Assembly: GCA_030045295.1 (NCBI GenBank)
Contig: JASIGD010000147.1
Location: 1-10,973 of the forward strand
Length of the DNA: 10,973 bases
Reading direction: 5' to 3'
Origin: Streptosporangiaceae bacterium
Lineage (GTDB): Bacteria > Actinomycetota > Actinomycetes > Streptosporangiales > Streptosporangiaceae
The notes below the pieces were generated by a model, which saw nothing but the letters and a program-made list of their open reading frames with translations, was not told the DNA's origin and searched no databases. A program made the position numbers and the translations under genes. Below are positions 1-4,773 of the stretch, piece by piece; positions within the stretch are counted from its first letter, which is position 1, and every line of letters begins with the position of its first letter.

Positions 1-78
1 CGTGCGGCGGCCGACCTGCCCGCGCCCGCGGGCGGCCAGCCGGCCGCGGACCGGGCCGACGCGGCAATCGGGCATTAG
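1..78 (+). CDS. C-terminal end of an unidentified plus-strand protein (partial)
   Basis: Reading from base 1 gives 25 codons ending in TAG at 76-78, with a tail ...GGQPAADRADAAIGH. Nearly every third codon base is G or C, as expected for a coding frame in this genome, and the frame is open to the window edge. The tail is rich in Ala, Pro and Asp and looks like a disordered C-terminus; no domain can be recognised. It would be convergent with the BI-1 gene, with an inverted repeat at 179-205 between them. A chance open frame in GC-rich DNA is the alternative, so this call is tentative. Confidence 0.4.
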   Translation, partial: RAAADLPAPAGGQPAADRADAAIGH

Positions 79-178
79 GCGCGGTATCGGCGGGCGCCGG
101 CGCGCGGCATCAGCCAGCGTCCCGGACCGCGGCTTGGGTACCAGGTTGTCGGCTGAGCCCCAACGCCCGGATGGAACT

Positions 179-205
179 CGCCGAGGACGAGACCAGACCT
201 CGGCG
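179..205. terminator. Stem-loop between convergent ends, possible terminator
   Basis: CGCCGAGG at 179-186 is exactly complementary to CCTCGGCG at 198-205, with an 11-nt loop. It lies 22 bp past the stop codon of the minus-strand BI-1 gene and about 100 bp past the end of the plus-strand partial gene. No U-tract follows on either strand, so it would be a non-canonical hairpin of the kind often found in high-GC actinobacteria. An 8-bp repeat can also arise by chance in GC-rich DNA. Confidence 0.4.
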
Positions 206-226
206 CGACCGGATAACCCGGGCGCT

Positions 227-886
227 CTAGCTGCTGCCGCGGGAGAAGATCCGCAAGAAGAGCAGGAACACGTTCAGCGCGTCCAGGAAGATCGAGGCGG
301 CGATCAGCGGCGCGGAGTCCAGGTCCCTGGAGCGCCGCAGCCGCTGGAAGTCGAACATCACCAGGCCTGCGAAGATCACCAGGCCCAGCACCGAATAGAT
401 CAGGTATCCGCCGGGGATGTGCACGAAGATCAGCACGATGCCGAACACGATCAGCGCGAGCAGGGCCCAAAAGCACACCCGGGCAAGCCCGGACAGGTCC
501 CGCCGGGTCGCGTAGCCGACCGCGCCGAACCCGGCGATGAACAGCGCGGTGGCCCCGGCCGCCTGCCAGACCGCGCGCGGGTTCATGCTCGCGTACCAGA
601 CCAGGGTCGGCGCCAGGGCCAGGCCCAGCGTCGTGCCGAACACCAGCAGCAACACAACGCTGGCCGTAGGCGACCGGCGGACGGCGAAATTCATGGCGAT
701 CAGGCAGGCGAACGCGACGATATACCACACGAAGGCCCAGCCTTGGGACAGGTTGCGCCCCAGGTAGCAACCCAGCGTGAAGAACCCGGTGGTGGCCGCG
801 ACGTACCCCATCGTCTGCCCGAACAGGGACCGGGTGCGGTCCCGGTCGGCCACCCCGATGTTGCCATAGCTGACTGACTGGTCCAT
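227..886 (-). CDS. Bax inhibitor-1 / YccA-YetJ family membrane protein
   Basis: This 219-residue protein is almost entirely hydrophobic, with about seven membrane segments after a short cytoplasmic N-terminus (residues 1-20). It matches the bacterial Bax inhibitor-1 family (YccA, YetJ), whose studied members act as pH-sensitive calcium leak channels in the inner membrane. The typical opening RSLFGQTMGYVAATT is at 19-33. The C-terminal half shows GLVMFDFQRLRR (174-185) and ASIFLDALNVFLLFLRIF (197-214). Asp179 and Asp202 fall where the family's pH-sensing aspartate pair lies, so the protein looks functional. Length is normal for the family. The ATG at 884-886 has only a weak upstream GGGCC. It starts 12 nt after the stop of the histidine kinase remnant on the same strand, which suggests it was once the downstream gene of that kinase's operon. 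Its present promoter is not obvious. Confidence 0.88.
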   Translation of the reverse strand: MDQSVSYGNIGVADRDRTRSLFGQTMGYVAATTGFFTLGCYLGRNLSQGWAFVWYIVAFACLIAMNFAVRRSPTASVVLLLVFGTTLGLALAPTLVWYASMNPRAVWQAAGATALFIAGFGAVGYATRRDLSGLARVCFWALLALIVFGIVLIFVHIPGGYLIYSVLGLVIFAGLVMFDFQRLRRSRDLDSAPLIAASIFLDALNVFLLFLRIFSRGSS

Positions 887-898
887 GGCCCAATCATG

Positions 899-1027
899 TC
901 AGGGAAAGCTCACCTCGACCACGAGTCCCCCGCCGGTGCGGGCCCGCGCCGCGATCAAGGCGCCGTGGGCGCCGGCGATGGCACGGACGATCGACAGGCC
1001 AAGCCCGTGGCCGCCGGCCTGGGCGGC
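899..1027 (-). pseudogene. Histidine kinase C-terminal (HATPase) remnant
   Basis: Read on the minus strand, the codons before the TGA at 899-901 encode GGHGLGLSIVRAIAGAHGA followed by LIAARARTGGGLVVEVSFP. This is the end of a two-component sensor kinase: the G2 box (GLGLSIV), the AHGG-like turn, and the final strand with a VSFP-type ending. About 38-43 codons are recognisable. Upstream of about 1027 the frame turns into unrelated sequence (RAS, RPRATYR) with no start, no H-box and no N/G1 boxes, so most of the gene is gone. A complete kinase would be 350 residues or more. It lies directly upstream of, and in the same direction as, the BI-1 gene. The 5' end is estimated from where homology appears to stop. 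Confidence 0.72.
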
Positions 1028-1076
1028 GCTGGCTCTGGGCCTGGCCGTGTACCTGCTGCGCCGCAGGGACGCGTGA
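1022..1076 (+). pseudogene. Possible C-terminal membrane-tail fragment of a lost gene
   Basis: On the plus strand the last codons before TGA (1074-1076) read AALALGLAVYLLRRRDA. This is one hydrophobic segment followed by a basic cluster, as at the C-terminus of many membrane or wall-anchored actinobacterial proteins, with typical high-GC codons (CTG, GCG, CGC). Upstream of about 1022 the same frame is the antisense of the kinase remnant and makes no protein sense. The two fragments therefore meet at about 1020-1027, which suggests a deletion junction. The fragment is only 17 codons, so a chance open frame cannot be excluded. Confidence 0.3.
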
Positions 1077-1088
1077 CCGTCCCGGCCG

Positions 1089-1352
1089 TTACCAGTCGTC
1101 GTCGTAGGAGATCTCTTGACGCTGTTCCAGTACGTCGTCCTCGGGCTCGTCGTAGGGAATCTCGGTCGGCGTCGACGGCTGCTCGCGATCCTCGGCGTCG
1201 TAGTCGGCGTACTCGTCGTCGGCGTACTCGTCCTCGGGATTGCTGTCGATGCTGGGGATCCTCGAGGGCTGCTCGCGATCCTCGGCGTCGTGGTCGGCGT
1301 ACTCGTCGTCGGCGTACTCGTCCTCGGGATTGCTATCGGGGCCGGAAGTCAT
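1089..1352 (-). CDS. Small, highly acidic protein with a 30-residue tandem repeat
   Basis: This is an 87-residue protein of unknown family. It starts MTSGPDSNPEDEYADDEYAD and ends EISYDDDW. Residues 6-30 and 36-60 are near-identical 25-residue units (His21 versus Tyr51 is the only change), separated by RIPSI. Each unit holds an internal DEYAD doublet and ends DAEDREQPS. Asp and Glu make up well over a third of the chain and there is no hydrophobic core, so it should be disordered and strongly anionic. The ATG at 1350-1352 lacks a clear Shine-Dalgarno. It is the third minus-strand gene after the ABC ATPase and permease, 101 bp past the permease stop, with a pair of ACCGCGGT palindromes in the gap. 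The complementary strand also has an open frame rich in Val and Leu. I prefer the acidic reading because it has a clean start and end, whereas the other runs into arginine-rich nonsense inside the permease gene. Confidence 0.58.
   Translation of the reverse strand: MTSGPDSNPEDEYADDEYADHDAEDREQPSRIPSIDSNPEDEYADDEYADYDAEDREQPSTPTEIPYDEPEDDVLEQRQEISYDDDW
1177..1338. repeat. 90-bp-period tandem duplication inside the acidic protein gene
   Basis: Bases 1177-1248 and 1267-1338 match over 72 bp with two differences (A/G at 1202/1292 and G/A at 1245/1335). The two copies are separated by an 18-bp linker, giving a 90-bp period that keeps the reading frame. Smaller repeats of the DEYAD codons lie within each copy. 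The near-identity suggests a recent duplication or active homogenisation. Confidence 0.9.
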
Positions 1353-1400
1353 GGCTTCGAGTCTGACAGGTGGCCGCCGCGGCGGCGTAGACCCGGGCCT

Positions 1401-1433
1401 AGACCGCGGTCTGCTTGGCGCACACCGCGGTCG
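1401..1433. promoter_or_regulatory. Paired ACCGCGGT palindromes: operator or terminator hairpin
   Basis: AGACCGCGGTCT (1401-1412) is a perfect 12-bp palindrome. A second ACCGCGGT (1424-1431) follows with a centre-to-centre spacing of 21 bp, two helical turns. The two also pair with each other as a 9-bp stem with a 13-nt loop. The element is about 20-50 bp downstream of the permease stop and about 50-80 bp upstream of the acidic protein start. It could therefore be a terminator/attenuator within the operon or a dimeric repressor site for the acidic gene. Sequence alone does not decide. Confidence 0.4.
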
Positions 1434-1453
1434 TATCCTCCTGCTGGACTCGG

Positions 1454-3052
1454 CTACAGCTGGCTGCGGACGGCGATCTGGTAGAGCTCGGGCAGTTTCT
1501 GCTCGGCCGCGTAGGCCGCGATCTGCACGCCGACCCAGGCCAGCGCGAGGCCGTATCCGGCGGCGAGCAGCACGAGGACCGGCATCCGGATCGCCGCCGG
1601 AGCCGACTGGGTGAATACGGCGGCGAGGATTACCGGCGTGGCCGCCACCCCCACGCCGAGCAGGGTAAGGAGCTGCGACCCGACCGCCTCGCCGTTGTGT
1701 CCGCTGGCGGCCCTGGGCATCGGGGTGCCGCCTCGCTTTTCTACCGGGTAGGTCATCGTGACGGTGAAGAGGTTGGCCAGGGCCAGGCCCGCGCCGATCC
1801 CGGCCAGGCCAACCGCCATGGCCGCGAACCCGTCTATCGGGTGCTTGGCCACGACCGCCAGGCCGAAACAGACCGCCGTGACCAGCGGCACCGCGATCGC
1901 GCCGAGCGCGATGTTCTGCCCGGAGAAGTAGGCCCGCAGCGCGCGCCGGCCGTTCAGCGCCATCGCCTCCAGGCCGAACCCCGGCCCGGACCATCCGATC
2001 GCGTTGTTGTGGAAGGCGCCGACGAACGCGCCCCCGGCGGCCCCGCAGGCGAGCAGGCCACCGAACCAGTCCGGGCTCAGGACGAGCCTGAACGCCACGA
2101 CCGCCATGATGACCGCGGTGATTCCCCAGTAAATCAGCGAGTAGGGCTCGCGTCGCTGGTAGAGCCAGAACCGCGCGGCCACCGTGCCGCGCAGGCCGTA
2201 CCGGGCGAACGGGAGCGCCGAGCCGCGGACCGCCGACTGCGTGGAGGTGTCGGTCGTCACCAGGGCGCGGGCGAGGGACCAGACCCACGCCGCGCCGAGC
2301 GCGGCGACGATGCCGGCCAGCAGCGCCAGGCGCAGCAGCGCGGTGCCGGGGTGCCCGTGTGAGGCGTCCCAGATCGCGTGCACGGCCAGGCCCGGCGGTG
2401 TCCACCGCAGCCACAGGTCGACGCCCCCGAAGCTCGAAGCGGTGAGCGCGTGCTCGGAGGCCAGCTTCGGCACGATCTGGATGAAGCCTTCGTACACCGC
2501 GAAGATCGGGATGAACAGGAGGGCGGCGAAGTCCCTGCCGCGGCGCGAGCGCAGCGTCCCGGCCAGGGCGGTGGTTACGAACCGGGCCAGCGTGATGCAG
2601 AACAGTACCTGCAGCACCACCGCGAGCAGGGCCACGAGCACGCCGAGCGCGCCGCGGGCCAGCCCGATGGTCACCCCGAGCAGGCCGATCAGCGTGGCCG
2701 CCGGCCAGGCGCCGGTGGCCGAGGCGGCCAGCAGGCCGACCGCGAGCTGGCGGGTGCGCAGCGGGTAGAGGGCCAGTTTGGCGGGGTCCAGGGTGCTGTC
2801 GAGGCCGAAGACGACGAGCGGCAGGATCAGCCACGCGAGCGCGAACATGCAGAAGATCACCGTGGTCAGGGCCGCCGCCGCGATGCCGCTGCCGCTGCCG
2901 CTGCCGCGCATGATGGCCAGCAGGTAGAAGACGCCGGCCGCGACCACCGCCGCGAAGGCCGTGCTGAGCACGAAGGCGACCTGGGCCCCGGTTGACGCGC
3001 GCAGCGCGTTGCCCAGCAGGCGCAGCTTCAGCTGGATAAGGAGCCGAGCCAT
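1454..3052 (-). CDS. ABC-2 type transporter permease (exporter)
   Basis: This 532-residue polytopic membrane protein has about ten to twelve hydrophobic segments. It belongs to the long actinobacterial ABC-2 permeases that pair with a single-domain ATPase as exporters of unknown substrate. Recognisable family features are the N-terminal MARLLIQLKLRLLGNALR, a helix pair at about 22-48 and 57-83, and LDSTLDPAKLALYPLRTRQL at 84-103. A second repeat-like half follows, with basic loops such as YQRREPYSL between hydrophobic runs. A GSGSGS linker (50-56) after the first helix is encoded by a GCCGCT hexanucleotide run. The ATG at 3050-3052 is chosen because GGGGAGGAGG (3060-3069) sits 7 nt upstream. 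The start overlaps the end of the ATPase gene by 25 bp, so the two are translationally coupled. The substrate cannot be inferred. Confidence 0.88.
   Translation of the reverse strand: MARLLIQLKLRLLGNALRASTGAQVAFVLSTAFAAVVAAGVFYLLAIMRGSGSGSGIAAAALTTVIFCMFALAWLILPLVVFGLDSTLDPAKLALYPLRTRQLAVGLLAASATGAWPAATLIGLLGVTIGLARGALGVLVALLAVVLQVLFCITLARFVTTALAGTLRSRRGRDFAALLFIPIFAVYEGFIQIVPKLASEHALTASSFGGVDLWLRWTPPGLAVHAIWDASHGHPGTALLRLALLAGIVAALGAAWVWSLARALVTTDTSTQSAVRGSALPFARYGLRGTVAARFWLYQRREPYSLIYWGITAVIMAVVAFRLVLSPDWFGGLLACGAAGGAFVGAFHNNAIGWSGPGFGLEAMALNGRRALRAYFSGQNIALGAIAVPLVTAVCFGLAVVAKHPIDGFAAMAVGLAGIGAGLALANLFTVTMTYPVEKRGGTPMPRAASGHNGEAVGSQLLTLLGVGVAATPVILAAVFTQSAPAAIRMPVLVLLAAGYGLALAWVGVQIAAYAAEQKLPELYQIAVRSQL
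2885..2908. repeat. GCCGCT hexanucleotide repeat in the permease gene
   Basis: Three perfect GCCGCT units (2885-2902) are followed by GCCGCG (2903-2908). On the minus strand they encode the Ser-Gly run after the first membrane helix. Gain or loss of a unit keeps the frame, so it would only change loop length. Confidence 0.8.
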
Positions 3053-3795
3053 GACAGTTCCTCCTCCCCGTTCGCCTTGCCCCCGACCAGGTCGATGAAC
3101 GCCTGCTGCAGGGTCTTGCCGCCCCGTACTTCGTCGATGGTGCCGGTGGCCACGATGTGGCCCTTGTCGATCACGGAGACGTGATCGCAGATCTGCTCGA
3201 CCAGTTCCATGACGTGGCTGGAGAACAGGACCGTGGAGCCGGATGCGACGAAGCGGGTCAGCAAGCGACGGATCACGTCGGCGGAGACCGGATCGACGCC
3301 TTCGAGCGGCTCGTCCAAGAACAGCACCGAAGGGTTGTGGATCAGGGCGCAGCCGAGCATGGCCTTCTTGCGCATGCCGGTCGAGTAGTCCGCGACCAGC
3401 CGCTTCGCGTCCGCGGCCAGGTCCAGCACGTCCAGCAGCTGTGCCGCCCGGGAGCGTGCCTCGCCAGCCGGCATGCTGCGCAGCCGTCCGGCGTATTCCA
3501 GCAGTTCCTCGCCACTGAGCCGCTCGAACAGCTGGGCCTCGGCCGGCACCACCCCGATGATCGCCTTGGCGGCCGGCGGGTCGGCCCATACGTCGATCCC
3601 GTTGATCAGGATCCGGCCGCCGTCCGGTCGCAGCAGGCCGGTCATCATCGACAGCGATGTGGTCTTGCCCGCCCCGTTCGGCCCGACCAGCCCGGCCAGG
3701 GACCCCGCGGCAATGTCCAGATCGACCCCGGCCACCGCCTCCTTCGCCCCGAAACTCTTGCGCAGTCCGCGTACGTAGATGCTTGGCTCGCCCAT
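3028..3795 (-). CDS. ABC transporter ATP-binding protein (exporter ATPase)
   Basis: This 255-residue protein is a single nucleotide-binding domain that powers the overlapping permease. Motifs in order: Walker A GPNGAGKT (38-45), signature YSTGMRKK (137-144) in place of LSGGQ, Walker B VLFLDEP (157-163) with the catalytic Glu, D-loop GVD (166-168) and switch His194 in SSHVMEL. The Q-loop region reads VVPAEAQLFERLSG with Glu near the usual Gln, a pattern also seen in related ABC-2 exporters. The acidic C-terminal extension (ANGEEELSWLGSLSS) overlaps the permease start. The ATG at 3793-3795 has AGGAAGG (3801-3807) 5 nt upstream. It is the first gene of the minus-strand operon driven by the promoter at 3886-3915. 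The length is normal for the family, with no extra domains. Confidence 0.93.
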   Translation of the reverse strand: MGEPSIYVRGLRKSFGAKEAVAGVDLDIAAGSLAGLVGPNGAGKTTSLSMMTGLLRPDGGRILINGIDVWADPPAAKAIIGVVPAEAQLFERLSGEELLEYAGRLRSMPAGEARSRAAQLLDVLDLAADAKRLVADYSTGMRKKAMLGCALIHNPSVLFLDEPLEGVDPVSADVIRRLLTRFVASGSTVLFSSHVMELVEQICDHVSVIDKGHIVATGTIDEVRGGKTLQQAFIDLVGGKANGEEELSWLGSLSS

Positions 3796-3843
3796 CTCCG
3801 CCTTCCTGTCCGCTGGCCACCCGTGCGGGCGGATCGCTTGCCT

Positions 3844-3859
3844 CCCGCCACGCGGCGGG
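3844..3859 (-). other. Short GC hairpin in the ABC operon leader
   Basis: CCCGCC (3844-3849) and GGCGGG (3854-3859) form a perfect 6-bp stem around a 4-nt loop. It lies about 20 nt inside the predicted transcript from the ABC promoter and about 50 nt before the ATPase start. It could stabilise the mRNA 5' end or modulate read-through; nothing shows that it does. Confidence 0.35.
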
Positions 3860-3874
3860 CCGATACGCTATAAA

Positions 3875-3903
3875 TTGATATCACAATGATAGATTGTTAA
3901 TAT
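3875..3903 (+). promoter_or_regulatory. Candidate promoter for the leaderless small gene
   Basis: TTGATA (3875-3880) and TAATAT (3898-3903) are spaced by 17 bp, close to the primary sigma factor consensus. The expected transcription start falls at about 3909-3910, which is the ATG of the 57-residue frame, and no Shine-Dalgarno is present. Both features fit a leaderless gene. The element overlaps the opposite-facing ABC promoter. Confidence 0.5.
3879..3891. promoter_or_regulatory. Palindrome TATCA-CAA-TGATA over both promoters (candidate operator)
   Basis: A perfect 5+5 inverted repeat with a 3-nt centre covers the -10 box of the ABC promoter and lies in the spacer of the plus-strand promoter. 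A self-complementary TGATATCA overlaps it at 3876-3883, and TATCA recurs at 3901-3905. A dimeric repressor bound here would block both directions. The regulator is unknown. Confidence 0.45.
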
Positions 3904-3915
3904 CAGCGATGTCAA
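3886..3915 (-). promoter_or_regulatory. Promoter of the ABC exporter operon
   Basis: On the minus strand TTGACA (3910-3915) and TATCAT (3886-3891) are separated by 18 bp, with a perfect -35 and a 5/6 -10. It lies in an AT-rich island unlike the surrounding GC-rich DNA. The predicted start at about 3879 gives a leader of about 85 nt before the ATPase ATG. Confidence 0.65.
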
Positions 3916-4082
3916 CTGAAATACAGCTTCGAGCGGCCGAAGCCAGCGCAAGAGCCTCCGGCTGCGGCCGGACCCGGCCGTCCGCGACGCGCTGGCCCGG
4001 TGGCCGTGACGAACCGCGTAGCACCAGCGCCCCGATTGAGTTCCTGCTCCGCCGCGCCCTCGACAGCCGCACCGAGCACTGA
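3909..4082 (+). CDS. Small hypothetical protein, probably leaderless (57 aa)
   Basis: The frame opens MSTEIQLRAAEASARASG and closes SAPIEFLLRRALDSRTEH, 57 residues ending in TGA at 4080-4082. Third-base G/C bias is weak in the first 18 codons, which sit in the AT-rich promoter island, and strong in the last 40. The middle (GCGRTRPSATRWPGG) looks less protein-like. In a neighbouring frame the same bases read DPAVRDALARWP, which fits the flanking sequence better, so one or two compensating frameshifts are possible. No domain is recognised. The helical, basic C-terminal stretch is compatible with a small DNA-binding or antitoxin-like protein, but this is only a guess. It faces away from the ABC operon and shares its promoter island. 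Positions 4083-4320 hold no other gene that I can support. Confidence 0.4.
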   Translation: MSTEIQLRAAEASARASGCGRTRPSATRWPGGRDEPRSTSAPIEFLLRRALDSRTEH

Positions 4083-4307
4083 TCAGATACCCGCCAAGCC
4101 CCGGCGCTACCCCGGGATGGATCCGGCCCTGCGGCGCAGACGTGATGCCGCTCGCCGGTCCTGCAGGGGTCTTCGCTTCCCGGACCAGTCGAGGCCGGCG
4201 CCCGAAACTGGTCCCGGTCCCCGCGGTCATACTTGAGGTGTCGCAATCGCGCCCGGGTCAGACCCTGATCGGCACCGGGGTCCAGATCAACACGTGCGGG
4301 CCTTCGT

Positions 4308-4314
4308 GGAGGAG
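4308..4314 (+). promoter_or_regulatory. Ribosome binding site fixing the PPC protein start at GTG 4321
   Basis: GGAGGAG is a near-perfect Shine-Dalgarno 6 nt before GTG 4321. It lies inside the reading frame that would start at the upstream ATG/GTG candidates near 4294, so the longer start is unlikely. Confidence 0.75.
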
Positions 4315-4320
4315 CTAGCG

Positions 4321-4767
4321 GTGAAAGCTAAGGTCGTCGAGGACGCAGATGTCGTCACCTACGTAGTGGTGTGCGACCCGGGTGACGAGGCGGTCTCCGC
4401 CCTGACCCAGTTCGCCCGCTCGGAGCAGCTGGAAGCCGCGCAGATCACCGCCGTCGGCGCCTTCGAGCATGCCGTCGTCGGCTGGTTCGACCGCGCGGCC
4501 AGGGACTACCGCCGCATCAACGTGAACGAGCAGTGCGAGGTCCTGTCGCTGCTCGGCGACGTCGCCTCGGGTCAGGACGGCCCCATTCTGCACGTACACG
4601 CGGTGCTCGGCCTGTCGGACGGCACGACGCGCGGAGGCCATCTGCTGGAGGGGCGGGTGTTCCCGACGCTAGAGGTCATCGTGACCGAGACGCCCGCGCA
4701 GCTGCGCAAGGTGCTGCGCCCCGATATCGGAATCGCGCTCATCGATCTCGACCAGTCGGAGGCGTGA
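4321..4767 (+). CDS. PPC (DUF296) domain protein
   Basis: This 148-residue protein is one PPC/DUF296 domain, the trimeric fold found alone in bacteria and archaea and fused to AT-hooks in plants. The hallmark stretch GPILHVHAVLGLSDGTTRGGHL (87-108) holds the three conserved histidines His91, His93 and His107, which bind a metal in solved family members. The preceding ITAVGAFEHAVVGWFD (42-57) and the later VFPTLEVIVTE (113-123) also match the fold. No AT-hook or other DNA-binding extension is present. The function of bacterial PPC proteins is not settled. It starts at GTG with a strong ribosome site, and its stop is 6 nt before the NADH dehydrogenase start, so the two form one operon. A metal-dependent role linked to flavin or NADH redox is an inference from that pairing only. 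Confidence 0.9.
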   Translation: MKAKVVEDADVVTYVVVCDPGDEAVSALTQFARSEQLEAAQITAVGAFEHAVVGWFDRAARDYRRINVNEQCEVLSLLGDVASGQDGPILHVHAVLGLSDGTTRGGHLLEGRVFPTLEVIVTETPAQLRKVLRPDIGIALIDLDQSEA

Positions 4768-4773
4768 TCGTAG

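Noticed and set aside
2..877. Long open frame on the plus strand across the BI-1 gene
   Set aside because: BI-1 on the minus strand has conserved helices and both aspartates; the plus frame is charged shadow sequence. Only the separate short frame 1-78 looks coding.
1177..1338. CRISPR-like or minisatellite reading of the 90-bp repeat
   Set aside because: There are only two copies, each 72 bp with an 18-bp linker, in frame and coding; no spacer/repeat pattern and no cas gene.
1116..1484. Plus-strand frame with repeated Val/Leu/Gly-rich segments resembling membrane hairpins
   Set aside because: It is the antisense of the acidic repeat gene; its second half is arginine-rich and runs into the permease gene, and it lacks a ribosome site. 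Kept only as a point in the findings.
1415..2995. Long plus-strand open frames across the permease gene
   Set aside because: They are antisense to a clear membrane protein and are full of Arg/Gln/Asp/His with no domain, as expected of shadow frames in GC-rich DNA.
3868..4246. Minus-strand frames of about 120 residues upstream of the ABC operon
   Set aside because: They run through the promoter island, have no family resemblance, no ribosome site and poor codon bias.
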